NCBI GenBank assembly: GCA_913054135.1
Contig: CAJXJK010000014.1
Coordinates: forward strand, 1 to 64,000
Length of the DNA: 64,000 bases
Direction: 5' to 3'
DNA from: an uncultured Flavobacteriales bacterium
GTDB lineage: Bacteria > Bacteroidota > Bacteroidia > Flavobacteriales_D > Crocinitomicaceae
Shown here: positions 28,499-37,186 of the stretch, in pieces
Position numbering within the stretch: position 1 is the first letter of the stretch
How the letters are laid out: each line of letters begins with the position of its first letter
Translations under genes and position numbers: made by a program
The notes under the pieces: model-generated
What the model saw: the letters and a program-made list of their open reading frames with translations, nothing else
What the model was told of the DNA's origin: nothing
The model's database searches: none

Positions 28499-29047
28499 AT
28501 GAAAGTTTACACGAAAAAAGGAGATAAAGGAAAAACCGGATTAATAGGCGGTACACGAGTACTAAAATCAAGTTTAAGAATTGATAGCTATGGTACGGTA
28601 GACGAGTTGAACTCTTACATAGGTTTGCTCAGAGACAATTCTATTTCTGATGATTTCAAAAAAGAGCTGATCTTTATTCAAGATAGACTCTTCACTTTGG
28701 GTTCTTGGTTAGCATCTGATCCCGAGAAATCGAAAATGGTGCTACCAGAAATAAAAACTGAAGACATAGAGCAACTAGAGAACTCAATTGATAAAATGGA
28801 AGAAGAACTTGAACCAATGAAGTTTTTCGTACTACCAGGTGGTCATCAAACAGTTTCATTTTGTCATATCGCAAGATGTGTGTGCAGAAGAGCAGAACGA
28901 TTAGTAGTTGCTTTGGACGCAGAAGCTGAACAAAATCCTGTAATAATTGCCTTTTTAAATCGTCTTAGTGATTACTTGTTCGTTTATAGCAGGTATTTAA
29001 CTCATAAATTAGGAGCAGAGGAAATCCCTTGGGTTCCCCAAAAGTAA
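28499..29047 (+). CDS. Cob(I)yrinic acid a,c-diamide adenosyltransferase (PduO type)
   Basis: Attaches the adenosyl group of ATP to Co(I) corrinoids to make adenosylcobalamin. With the ATG at 28499 it is 182 aa (MKVYTKKGDKGKTGLIGGTR); a TTG six codons earlier lies next to the repeat fragment and is unlikely. Family motifs are present: the P-loop-like N-terminus TKKGDKGKTGL, RIDSYGTVDELNSYIG and the C-terminal CHIARCVCRRAERLVV. No cobalamin riboswitch is seen upstream. The enzyme could serve methylmalonyl-CoA mutase or ribonucleotide reductase elsewhere in the genome. Confidence 0.93.
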   Translation: MKVYTKKGDKGKTGLIGGTRVLKSSLRIDSYGTVDELNSYIGLLRDNSISDDFKKELIFIQDRLFTLGSWLASDPEKSKMVLPEIKTEDIEQLENSIDKMEEELEPMKFFVLPGGHQTVSFCHIARCVCRRAERLVVALDAEAEQNPVIIAFLNRLSDYLFVYSRYLTHKLGAEEIPWVPQK

Positions 29048-29097
29048 AGGGTTATAGAACGAATTATTAACAAAAATTGCACTTTTTTTCAATAAAG

Positions 29098-29129
29098 TTT
29101 GGATTTATAGATAAATAAAACTTCATTTG
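29098..29129 (+). promoter_or_regulatory. Promoter of the DUF2795 gene
   Basis: TTTG at 29098-29101, a 20-nt spacer and TTCATTTG at 29122-29129 (consensus TAnnTTTG with one change) form a good Bacteroidota promoter 24 nt before the start codon. Confidence 0.55.
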
Positions 29130-29153
29130 CAAAAAAGTTAAAAACAATAAACT

Positions 29154-29375
29154 ATGTATTGGACGTTGGAATTAGCATCATATTTAGAAGATGCACCTTG
29201 GCCAGCAGCAAAAGACGAGCTAATCGATTTTGCTATGAGATGTGGAGCACCTTTAGAGGTAGTTGAGAATCTACAAGAGATCGAAGACGAAGGAGAGACA
29301 TACGAAAGTATCGAAGAAATTTGGCCGGATTATCCCACCAAAGAAGACTTCTTCTTCAACGAAGACGAATATTAA
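29154..29375 (+). CDS. DUF2795 family acidic small protein
   Basis: A 73-aa, strongly acidic protein (MYWTLELASYLEDAPWPAAK, then ELIDFAMRCGAPLEVVENLQ). It matches the DUF2795 family, which is widespread and short in Bacteroidota, with no proven function. The C-terminal half is rich in Glu, Asp and aromatic residues. It has its own promoter and terminator, so it is a single-gene unit. The conserved WPA..ELI...GAPLEV pattern supports that it is real. Confidence 0.85.
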   Translation: MYWTLELASYLEDAPWPAAKDELIDFAMRCGAPLEVVENLQEIEDEGETYESIEEIWPDYPTKEDFFFNEDEY

Positions 29376-29379
29376 TTCA

Positions 29380-29410
29380 AATCCCGACCTTAGAGTCGGG
29401 ATTTTTTTTT
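29380..29410. terminator. Terminator between convergent genes
   Basis: A 9-bp stem (AATCCCGAC with GTCGGGATT) and a 6-nt loop are followed by a run of T on the + strand. It ends the DUF2795 transcript. The run overlaps the stop codon of the convergent T9SS gene, whose own termination here is less certain because no comparable T-run is seen on the other strand. Confidence 0.8.
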
Positions 29411-30452
29411 ACTCTAAAATTAAACGATAATTACTTGTTTTAGAATCTTGTGATAATTGTAAGATGTAGATTCCACTTCTAATTTCACTGAAGTCTATTG
29501 CGGTTCCGAAAAGATAATTTTCATCAAAATACAATTCGGCGCCATTCATATTGCGCAATATCAACTGCATATTTTCCTGAGAGTTACTGTTAATGGTTAT
29601 CAATCCACTTGAAGGGTTTGGATAAATTGAAACTTCGAAATCTAATTCAGCAACAGATAAACAGCTTACACATGCTGTGTCTTTAATAAAACATCCGTTG
29701 GCATCTGTTATTGTTCCTTCATAGCATCCATCACTTAATCCTCCCCAAGTAGTGTTTGAGGCTGAGTCACCAGTGCCTAAGTTGGTCCAGGTATATTCGT
29801 AATCAGGTGTACCACCTGCACCCGACATAAAAACCACCCCGCTTGTTCCTCCTGAGCAAGGCTCAAAATCAAAATCAGCAAAGGTTAATGCGGGAGGAGA
29901 TAACACATCAATATCAAAAACATTTGAACAACCGTTTTCATCATTAATTGTGATAGAATAAGTTCCATCAGCTAATCCTCCAATGCTGTCTTGCCCAACT
30001 CCATTCATTCCATTTGGATTTGGTGCCCAGTAATACGAAATGAAATTATAATCTCCCGTGGCATTATATACTGTGTCCACTTCAATTGAGCCTGATTCAA
30101 TATTTTGACATATGAGATTTGTAATTGAATAGTCAATATCAATTTGATCAGGAGCATCAAGGTAGACAGAGTCTTCTAATTCACATCCCATATTGTCTTC
30201 AACGTGGACATAATACCATCCTTCTAGTAAATTGTTGACAGTGTTTGTCAGGTTCAATTGATTACCTAGAGAATCGGTAATTGTATAGATGTCACCTCCA
30301 TTGCCTCCGGTCGTTATGGCCGTCAAAGAACCATCACTGAAGGCATAACAGATCGGATTTGATGAAGTAATTGTAAGATCATAGCCACTGCACTGACTAT
30401 TGGCGCAGTGAAGCGTAAGGAAACTAAGAGTCAAAAGAAATAACTTTTTCAT
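29409..30452 (-). CDS. SprB-module secreted protein with type A T9SS sorting domain
   Basis: A secreted protein of 347 aa if started at the ATG at 30452 (MKKLFLLTLSFLTLHCANSQ); six more upstream codons are open. A signal peptide is followed by three SprB-like modules with GG.. and DENGC/DANGC signatures. The last ~75 residues are a type A sorting domain (YPNPSSGLITINSNSQENMQ ... IRSGIYILQL) that directs export through the type IX secretion system and anchoring to the surface. The three modules are closely similar to a block in the larger protein at 48810-51455, which carries the other sorting-domain type. The role is probably surface adhesion; no ligand can be predicted. Confidence 0.85.
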   Translation of the reverse strand: MKKLFLLTLSFLTLHCANSQCSGYDLTITSSNPICYAFSDGSLTAITTGGNGGDIYTITDSLGNQLNLTNTVNNLLEGWYYVHVEDNMGCELEDSVYLDAPDQIDIDYSITNLICQNIESGSIEVDTVYNATGDYNFISYYWAPNPNGMNGVGQDSIGGLADGTYSITINDENGCSNVFDIDVLSPPALTFADFDFEPCSGGTSGVVFMSGAGGTPDYEYTWTNLGTGDSASNTTWGGLSDGCYEGTITDANGCFIKDTACVSCLSVAELDFEVSIYPNPSSGLITINSNSQENMQLILRNMNGAELYFDENYLFGTAIDFSEIRSGIYILQLSQDSKTSNYRLILE

Positions 30453-30678
30453 TTTTTGAGTTTTTATCAAAACGAATCGACTTAAAAATAGGTTGCAGCA
30501 ACAGCTTCTGTCAGTAAAAACTCAATTGACTGCCAAATAAGGTCCTAATCCCTTATGCTTAGCGACATACTGTCGGTAAAAATTGATTGGTATAATTTAT
30601 GCCTAAAAAATGTTCTGAATAAGGCTCTATACTTCATTTAAAGACCTTATTTTTACAAATTCAATTTATTGAGACGAA

Positions 30679-33600
30679 ATGCTGAACATATTTAAGAAAA
30701 TAGTAGGATCAAAAGAGAACAAAGACAACAAGATTTATCAACCTTATGTTGATAGAATCAAAGCTGTTGAACCTTCTATCACACCGTTAACAAACGACCA
30801 ACTTAGAGCTAAAACTGCTGAGTTTAAAAATAAAATTAAAGAAGGTACCAAAGCGCTTGAGGACGAAATTACATCTCTTGAAGAAAAGGTAGAGAATAAT
30901 CCTGAAATGGATTTTCAAGAAAAAGACGCCATCTATACTAAAGTTGATAAGCTTAAGAAAGAAGTAGATGAGCAATTAGAGGTTATCCTTGAGCAATTGT
31001 TACCTGAAGCATTTTCAGTAGTTAAAGAAACTGCAAGAAGATTCACAGAGAATGACACTATTGAGGTAACTGCTTCTGATTATGATAAAGAATTAGCAGG
31101 GCAAAACAAGGATTTCGTTTCTGTTTCAGGAGAAACAGCTACATGGGAAACTAAATGGAACGCTTTCGGAACTGAGGTAGAATGGAATATGATTCACTAT
31201 GATGTTCAGCTTTATGGTGGAACAGTTCTACACAAAGGAAACATTGCAGAGATGCAAACAGGTGAGGGTAAAACATTAGTTGCGACTTTACCAGTTTACT
31301 TAAATGCACTTGCTGGTAAGGGTGTTCACTTGGTAACAGTGAATGATTACTTAGCAAAAAGAGATAGTGAGTGGATGGGGCCGCTTTATCAATTTCACGG
31401 ATTAGTTGTGGATTGTATTGATAAGCACAAGCCAAACTCTACTGAAAGATTTAACGCTTACAGAGCTGATATTACATTCGGAACAAATAACGAATTTGGT
31501 TTTGATTACTTGAGAGACAACATGTCTTCAAACCCTGATCAAATTGTACAGCATAAACATCACTTTGCGATTATTGATGAGGTAGATTCAGTTTTAATTG
31601 ATGATGCGAGAACACCTTTGATCATTTCAGGACCAACTGCTGGCGGAGATGTTCATGAATTCAACGAATTAAAACCGAAAATTGAAACAGTAGTAGCGGC
31701 TCAAAGAAAGCTTGTTAATGAGTTAATCATTGAAGCTAAAAAGAAATTAGCCGGAATGGATTCTGGTGATATCACCAAAGAACAATTACAAGAAGGATCT
31801 GATGCCTTATTGAGATGTCATAGAGCGTTACCAAAGAATAAAGCTTTAATTAAGTTTTTATCTGAGCCTGGAATCAAAGCTCAATTGCAAAAGACTGAAA
31901 ACTACTATCTACAAGATAGAGAAAGAGAAATGCCGAAAATTGACAAAGAACTATTCTTTGTAATCAATGAAAAGCATAATCAAATTGACCTTACTGAAAA
32001 AGGAATTGACTTATTGAGTAAAGGTGAAAATTCAGATTATTACATCATGCCAGATGTGGCTACTCTTATGAACGAGATTGAAAAATCAGGAGTTGATAGA
32101 AAAGAGCAATTGTCACAAAAAGAAGTATTAGTTGCTGATTATAAAGTGAAGTCTGAGAGAATTCACTCTATGAATCAATTGTTGAAGGCTTACGCGCTTT
32201 TTGAAAAAGAAGTGGAGTATGTAATCATGGACGGTAAAATTAAAATCGTTGATGAGCAAACTGGTCGTATCATGGACGGAAGACGTTATTCAGACGGATT
32301 ACACCAAGCGATAGAGGCAAAAGAGAATGTAAAAGTTGAGGCGGCTACTCAAACGTATGCAACCGTTACTTTACAAAACTTCTTCAGAATGTATCATAAG
32401 TTATCAGGGATGACAGGTACAGCTGAAACAGAAGCACAAGAGATGTGGGATATCTACAAATTAGATGTTGTAGTGATTCCAACAAACAGACCAATTGCTA
32501 GAAAAGATGAACAAGACTTTGTTTTTAGAACGCAGAGAGAAAAATTCAATGCAGTAATTGATGAAGTAAATAAATTAGTAGAAGGCGGACGTCCAGTTCT
32601 AGTAGGAACGACAACCGTAGAGATTTCAGAGTTGTTGAGTAAAATGCTTCGAATGAGAGGTATTGATCACAATGTACTGAATGCAAAACATCACCAAAGA
32701 GAATCAGAGATTGTTGCTGAAGCAGGTCATGCTGGAAAAGTAACCATTGCGACCAATATGGCCGGAAGGGGAACAGATATTAAGCTTTCTGATGAGGTAA
32801 AAGCTTCAGGTGGTTTAGCAATTATCGGTACAGAGAGACATGATTCAAGACGTGTAGACAGACAGTTAAGAGGTCGTGCTGGTCGTCAGGGTGATCCAGG
32901 ATCTTCTCAATTCTTCGTTTCTCTTGAAGATTCATTGATGCGTAAATTCGGTTCAGACCGTATTGCGAAAATCATGGATAGAATGGGCTACAAAGAAGGG
33001 GAGGTTATTCAGCACTCAATGATTACAAAATCAATTGAAAGAGCGCAGAAAAAAGTAGAGGAGAATGCATTCGGTACTCGTAAGAAATTACTAGAGTATG
33101 ATGATGTAATGAATGCTCAGAGAAATGGTATCTATAAGAAAAGAAGAAATGCTTTATTCGGAGATAGATTAGAGTTAGATGTTTCTAACATGTTCTATGA
33201 TGTAGCTGAAGAGGTTGTGAATGATCACTTCCCTGCGAAAGACTTTGATTCTTTTGAATTAGATGTAATTCAGTATTTACAAATTGAATCTCCAGTTAGT
33301 AGAGAGCAATTTGAATCTGCGAATCCATCTCAGTTAATTGATGCCGTGTTTGATAATGCAATGAATGCTTACGAGAGCAAGGCGAATGCAATGGCAGCTA
33401 AGGTGAATCAATTCATGACGCAAGTGAATAAAGATCCTGAGCAGCAATTTAAAAATGTTGAATTCCCTGTTACTGATGGCGAAAAGGCAATCAGATGTAT
33501 TCTTGATATTGAAGAAACAAACAAGCAGCAAGGGAAGAACATGAAACTTCAAATCGAAAAGGTAATCACACTTGGCTTTATCGATAATGAGTGGAAAGAG

Positions 33601-34089
33601 CACTTACGTCAAATGGATGACTTGAGAACTGCAGTTCAACATGCATCTATTGAGCAAAAAGATCCTTTGGTGATTTATAAAAAGGAATCGTACAACCTGT
33701 TTACAGGGATGTTAGGTAAGATGAGTAAAGAGGTGATTGGCTTCTTGGCTAAGGCCAATCTGCCGCAACAAACTCAAACGAAGCAAGTTCAAAATTCTCA
33801 GTTTGAATCTAATGAAGGTGCTTTCGGAAATTCGTCTGCTAATAAGCAACAACCTGAACAGTTCTCTGGTTCTGAAGGATATGAAGAGGCAATGGCTAAT
33901 TCAGGAAATCAGCAACAAAGACAAGCTCCACCTAAGCGTAAACCAATTGTGGTTCAGCCAAAAATTGGTAGAAACGATAAGGTTGAGATTAGAAATATGC
34001 AAACCGGCGAAACTAAATCAATGAAGTTCAAAGCAGCTGAACCATTGTTAAAGTCTGGTGTTTGGATGTTGGTTAAGCAAGAAGCATAA
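30679..34089 (+). CDS. secA: Preprotein translocase ATPase SecA
   Basis: The motor that drives preproteins through SecYEG. It is 1136 aa, longer than the E. coli protein (901 aa), mainly through Bacteroidota-type insertions in the motor and helical regions (about residues 330-430) and a Gln/Asn-rich linker near the C-terminus. Walker A is MQTGEGKTLVA and the DEAD-like site is IIDEVDSVLIDDARTPLI; NMAGRGTDIKL and GTERHDSRRVDRQLRGRAGR are intact. The C-terminal zinc-binding Cys motif of SecB-binding SecA is absent, and the tail ends in VWMLVKQEA. The next gene starts immediately after the stop codon. Confidence 0.97.
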   Translation: MLNIFKKIVGSKENKDNKIYQPYVDRIKAVEPSITPLTNDQLRAKTAEFKNKIKEGTKALEDEITSLEEKVENNPEMDFQEKDAIYTKVDKLKKEVDEQLEVILEQLLPEAFSVVKETARRFTENDTIEVTASDYDKELAGQNKDFVSVSGETATWETKWNAFGTEVEWNMIHYDVQLYGGTVLHKGNIAEMQTGEGKTLVATLPVYLNALAGKGVHLVTVNDYLAKRDSEWMGPLYQFHGLVVDCIDKHKPNSTERFNAYRADITFGTNNEFGFDYLRDNMSSNPDQIVQHKHHFAIIDEVDSVLIDDARTPLIISGPTAGGDVHEFNELKPKIETVVAAQRKLVNELIIEAKKKLAGMDSGDITKEQLQEGSDALLRCHRALPKNKALIKFLSEPGIKAQLQKTENYYLQDREREMPKIDKELFFVINEKHNQIDLTEKGIDLLSKGENSDYYIMPDVATLMNEIEKSGVDRKEQLSQKEVLVADYKVKSERIHSMNQLLKAYALFEKEVEYVIMDGKIKIVDEQTGRIMDGRRYSDGLHQAIEAKENVKVEAATQTYATVTLQNFFRMYHKLSGMTGTAETEAQEMWDIYKLDVVVIPTNRPIARKDEQDFVFRTQREKFNAVIDEVNKLVEGGRPVLVGTTTVEISELLSKMLRMRGIDHNVLNAKHHQRESEIVAEAGHAGKVTIATNMAGRGTDIKLSDEVKASGGLAIIGTERHDSRRVDRQLRGRAGRQGDPGSSQFFVSLEDSLMRKFGSDRIAKIMDRMGYKEGEVIQHSMITKSIERAQKKVEENAFGTRKKLLEYDDVMNAQRNGIYKKRRNALFGDRLELDVSNMFYDVAEEVVNDHFPAKDFDSFELDVIQYLQIESPVSREQFESANPSQLIDAVFDNAMNAYESKANAMAAKVNQFMTQVNKDPEQQFKNVEFPVTDGEKAIRCILDIEETNKQQGKNMKLQIEKVITLGFIDNEWKEHLRQMDDLRTAVQHASIEQKDPLVIYKKESYNLFTGMLGKMSKEVIGFLAKANLPQQTQTKQVQNSQFESNEGAFGNSSANKQQPEQFSGSEGYEEAMANSGNQQQRQAPPKRKPIVVQPKIGRNDKVEIRNMQTGETKSMKFKAAEPLLKSGVWMLVKQEA

Positions 34090-34671
34090 ATGAGTAAAGA
34101 GCTTAATTCCCTTTTAAAGGACATTAGGCAATGTACCATTTGTAAAGACTTTCTTGAGCCCAATCCAGTATTGAGCGTCTCTGAGAAAAGTAAAATTCTC
34201 ATTGTTGGACAAGCGCCTGGAACCAAGGTGCACGCCTCTGGTATTCCGTGGGATGACCAATCGGGCAAAAACCTGAGGTCATGGCTTGGAGTTACAGATG
34301 AACAATTTTATAATCCTGATTTATTCGGAATAGTACCAATGGGATTTTGTTATCCAGGGAAAGGAAGGAGTGGTGATTTACCTCCTAGAAAAGAATGCCA
34401 TCAATGGCATCAACCTTTAACCGATCAACTACCAAACCTCAAATTTTCAATCTTAATAGGAGCTTACGCTCAAAATTATTACTTAGAAAATCCGAAAAGA
34501 AATCTTACCGAGAACGTTCAAAACTTTGAGGCTTATTTACCTCAAGCCTTTGTGCTACCTCACCCTTCTCCAAGAAATAGATTTTGGCTGACCAAAAACC
34601 CGTGGTTTCAAGATAGTTTATTGCCTATATTGAAATTGAAAGTTCAAGAAATTCTAGCAAATGAAGTTTGA
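34090..34671 (+). CDS. Uracil-DNA glycosylase superfamily protein, probable 4Fe-4S type
   Basis: A 193-aa protein of the uracil-DNA glycosylase superfamily. The first active-site motif is IVGQAPGTKVHASG (compare GEGPG/GEAPG in family 4), and the second is the HPSPRNRFW segment. Four cysteines (C15, C18, C87, C103) are spaced C-x2-C-...-C-x15-C, matching the [4Fe-4S] ligand pattern of family 4 glycosylases. Enzymatic activity on uracil is not certain, because motif 1 lacks the typical acidic residue. It starts directly after secA, and the next gene overlaps its end by 11 nt, which implies coupled translation. Confidence 0.85.
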   Translation: MSKELNSLLKDIRQCTICKDFLEPNPVLSVSEKSKILIVGQAPGTKVHASGIPWDDQSGKNLRSWLGVTDEQFYNPDLFGIVPMGFCYPGKGRSGDLPPRKECHQWHQPLTDQLPNLKFSILIGAYAQNYYLENPKRNLTENVQNFEAYLPQAFVLPHPSPRNRFWLTKNPWFQDSLLPILKLKVQEILANEV

Positions 34672-35032
34672 TTGGAAATACTTTCTCGCCTTCATTAGCA
34701 TCTTTCTAGTTGAGGTACTGATCGCAGTAGTGTTCAAAGACTCTTTTATTAGACCTTTCTTTGGTGACTTGCTTGTCGTGATCTTACTCTATTGTTTCGT
34801 TCGCACATTCTTTAAATTGAACATGAAGAATGCGGTAATTGGAGTTTTAATTTTCGCCTTTATGGTAGAGTTTGCTCAGTATTTTAAATTAGTTGAGGTA
34901 CTTGGCCTTGAAGGTAATAGATTAGCTAGAATTGTAATAGGAAGCACATTTGACCCATTGGATCTCTTGGCGTATACGCTTGGAGCTATTGCGGTGGTTT
35001 TAATTGAGAAATATAGAAAGAAAAGAATCTAG
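34661..35032 (+). CDS. DUF2809 family membrane protein
   Basis: A 123-aa integral membrane protein with about four hydrophobic segments (for example FLAFISIFLVEVLIAVVFKD and LLVVILLYCFVRTFF). The phrase FMVEFAQYFKLVEVLG and the end FDPLDLLAYTLGAIAVVLIE fit DUF2809, a small family of unknown function. It overlaps the glycosylase-like gene by 11 nt and meets the thioesterase gene tail to tail with a 4-nt overlap, so the whole group is compact. Confidence 0.75.
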   Translation: MKFDWKYFLAFISIFLVEVLIAVVFKDSFIRPFFGDLLVVILLYCFVRTFFKLNMKNAVIGVLIFAFMVEFAQYFKLVEVLGLEGNRLARIVIGSTFDPLDLLAYTLGAIAVVLIEKYRKKRI

Positions 35033-35442
35033 TCCCATTCTTTGCTAGAACGATATACCGTTCCTTTAAAATGAGCAACTAATTCATCATTTTGATTCAT
35101 AACTGACATTTCGTAAACTCCAATTTTTCTACTTAAGGATAATTCTTTGCTGGTGACAGTCAATACATCTCCAACTTTTACCATTTTTTGATGCGAGATA
35201 GAAGTTTCTATTGACATTGATCTGATGCCGTGTGAATTTGCGGAAAAAGCTAAAGCACTATCCGCTAAAGAATAAGTTATTCCGCCATGGGCTACGTCAA
35301 AGCCATTTACCATCTCATCCCTCACGGTCATCTTGATTGAAACATTTCCAGGATCATAAGACAATATGGATATACCAAGCCACTGACTCATTTTGTCAGC
35401 TGCCATCATTTTATCAATAATTTCTTTTGGAGAAAGACTCAT
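35029..35442 (-). CDS. PaaI-type acyl-CoA thioesterase
   Basis: A 137-aa hotdog-fold thioesterase. The motif NGFDVAHGGITYSLADSALA (residues around 50-70) holds the HGG signature of the PaaI/YbgC group. PaaI releases CoA from stalled phenylacetate intermediates, and paaABCD is 10 kb away on the same strand, so a link is plausible but not shown by linkage. The start codon overlaps the stop of the SiaC-like gene by one base, so the two are co-transcribed. Confidence 0.85.
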   Translation of the reverse strand: MSLSPKEIIDKMMAADKMSQWLGISILSYDPGNVSIKMTVRDEMVNGFDVAHGGITYSLADSALAFSANSHGIRSMSIETSISHQKMVKVGDVLTVTSKELSLSRKIGVYEMSVMNQNDELVAHFKGTVYRSSKEWD

Positions 35443-35825
35443 TATGCAAATGAGTCAACCGGAGTAACATTGAATTTAATATCTGCAAATAGTAATGCAA
35501 ATTCTTCACCTGCTTCTTTCATGTCCTCATCATCTGATTCAAAAAACCAATTCACAACCAATTCTGTTTTAGTTTTGATTCCGTGAAGTTCTTTAATTAA
35601 GTTTCTGATAATGAGTGTAGAACTAGTATTGAAGTATTCTAAATGTAAATTCAAGGCTGTTCGCTCTGCAGGAGTTGTCTTGTACTCTGAAATAGCTTGA
35701 ATCAAAGGTCCATAAAACTCATGCGGATCTTCAGGAATAGAAATCCCTTTTATAGAGATGCTTCCATCCGTTTCGCTCATATTAATAGCGGGAGTTTTTA
35801 TAGATGCTTCAATGTTTACCGACAT
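35442..35825 (-). CDS. SiaC-like regulatory phosphoprotein (DUF1987)
   Basis: A 127-aa protein with the SiaC/DUF1987 signature LHLEYFNTSSTLIIRNLIKE and WFFESDDEDMKEAGEEFALL. In Pseudomonas, SiaC is phosphorylated by the kinase SiaB, dephosphorylated by the SpoIIE-type phosphatase SiaA, and when unphosphorylated activates a diguanylate cyclase. The Thr/Ser cluster in NTSST is the likely phosphosite. No SiaB kinase or cyclase is adjacent; a SpoIIE phosphatase is encoded 7 kb away. The partner gene downstream is the PaaI thioesterase. The exact role in this organism is inference. Confidence 0.8.
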   Translation of the reverse strand: MSVNIEASIKTPAINMSETDGSISIKGISIPEDPHEFYGPLIQAISEYKTTPAERTALNLHLEYFNTSSTLIIRNLIKELHGIKTKTELVVNWFFESDDEDMKEAGEEFALLFADIKFNVTPVDSFA

Positions 35826-35942
35826 AAATTTACTTTGTAAGTAATACTAAGTTTACATAAAGATAGGCAAATAGGTTACAGAATACTAGACTAAATAGAC
35901 GAATGATTGCCTATAATTCGACAAAATGGTCGAAAAATGCGT

Positions 35943-36425
35943 TTAATCACTAACTGACGAATTTAAGAGGCCAATTATTGAGATAACAACAATAAATAGC
36001 TGTGTTTGGGTTGCTTCATCAAGTATAACGCCATCTGAATCAGGTGCTTCAACCTCCTCAATAATGAATTGCTGTAAGTTATGTTGCTGAATTAGATCGT
36101 TCATTGGCTCGTAATCTTCACTTGTATGAACCGCATCTAAAGCCAGTAAATACGGCTCATGAAAGGCCTCAATCTCTTCAGTTGACAGTTCTTTCGTTTT
36201 CAACTCCTGCTGGTAAAAAGCTTCAGTAATGACTGCGAAGTAATAAATTGAAAACACATTTAAATCTTCGTTTTCATACTCTAATCCTGCCTGTAGCACA
36301 TAATCAACCAAATTCTGTTGGTCCAAAGTGTAAGTTTCAATTAGTTTATCTAATGCCGCTTCATCTAAACTGTCAATTTTACTCAACGCCTTTTCAATAC
36401 TTTCAATACTTACTTGTTGTGCCAT
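35943..36425 (-). CDS. Hypothetical protein with hydrophobic C-terminus
   Basis: An unrecognised protein of 160 aa if started at the ATG at 36425 (MAQQVSIESIEKALSKIDSL). An upstream TTG at 36446 overlaps a promoter box and is unlikely. The protein is acidic and mostly helical in appearance, rich in Glu, Leu and Gln. It ends with a hydrophobic segment (LFIVVISIIGLLNSSVSD) that could be a tail anchor. A TAAATTTG box lies about 18 nt upstream on the reverse strand. No function is proposed. Confidence 0.7.
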   Translation of the reverse strand: MAQQVSIESIEKALSKIDSLDEAALDKLIETYTLDQQNLVDYVLQAGLEYENEDLNVFSIYYFAVITEAFYQQELKTKELSTEEIEAFHEPYLLALDAVHTSEDYEPMNDLIQQHNLQQFIIEEVEAPDSDGVILDEATQTQLFIVVISIIGLLNSSVSD

Positions 36426-36442
36426 CTGATCTAAATTATGTC

Positions 36443-36450
36443 GCAAATTT
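36443..36450 (-). promoter_or_regulatory. -7 box upstream of the hypothetical gene
   Basis: The reverse strand reads TAAATTTG, a match to TAnnTTTG, with a TTTTG about 16 nt further upstream that could serve as -33. Predicted transcription would begin just before the ATG at 36425. Confidence 0.5.
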
Positions 36451-36520
36451 ATTCATTTTAGTTGAGTCAAAACCGTCAGAGAATAACTAAATTAGAGTCA
36501 ATCATAAATTCTGAATCACA

Positions 36521-37186
36521 ATGGCACATTTGAGTAAAGACTACATGGATTTTTTTAAGGAATTAGCGGCAAACAATAATAAAGATTGGTTTGACGTGAA
36601 CAGAAAGCGATATAAAGATTCAGTGAAGGATCCTTTTGACAAGTTTGTTGCAGATCTAATTGATGAGGTAAAAAAGATTGACAAGAAGATTGAAATCGCG
36701 CCAAAAGATGCCATTTTCAGAATCAACAGAGATATCCGATTTTCTAAAGACAAGACTCCGTACAAATTAAATCGTTCTGCCATTATTTCTCCGAAAGGAA
36801 GAAAAGATAAGGCATACCCTGGTTTGTATGTTGAGGTGAGTCCTGAGCATTGCCGCGTTTACGGCGGAGTGTATCAACCAGACAAAACACAACTTTATAA
36901 TATTAGAGAAACGATTTGTTCGAATCCGAAAAAAATAGAAAAACTTCTGGCAGATAAAGATTTCAAGTCCACCTTCGGAGAATTGAGAGGTGAACAAAAT
37001 AAAGTGATTCCTAAAGAATTTAAAGAAACTGCCGCGAATCATGATATCGTTATGAATAAGCAGTTTTATTGGTTTACAGAGATGAAACCTAATGAAGCCT
37101 TGAAAGATGGGTTTTTAAATCAAGTAGTAGATGCCTATAAGAAGAACAAAAAGGTGATGGACTATTTTGCTGAGGCCATGCAGTAA
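36521..37186 (+). CDS. DUF2461 family protein
   Basis: A 221-aa cytoplasmic protein of the DUF2461 family (TIGR02453-like). The typical signs are the N-terminal FFKELAANNNKDWFDVNRKR, RINRDIRFSKDKTPYKLNRS and the phrase GLYVEVSPEHCRVYGGVYQP. The family is broadly conserved, but its biochemical role is not established. The next gene begins one base after the stop, so they are probably co-expressed. Confidence 0.9.
   Translation: MAHLSKDYMDFFKELAANNNKDWFDVNRKRYKDSVKDPFDKFVADLIDEVKKIDKKIEIAPKDAIFRINRDIRFSKDKTPYKLNRSAIISPKGRKDKAYPGLYVEVSPEHCRVYGGVYQPDKTQLYNIRETICSNPKKIEKLLADKDFKSTFGELRGEQNKVIPKEFKETAANHDIVMNKQFYWFTEMKPNEALKDGFLNQVVDAYKKNKKVMDYFAEAMQ

Noticed and set aside
30471-30678. secA leader as a regulatory RNA (secM-like)
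   Set aside because: The 208-nt divergent gap has only a 5-bp CGACA/TGTCG hairpin and no small open frame with an arrest-like sequence.
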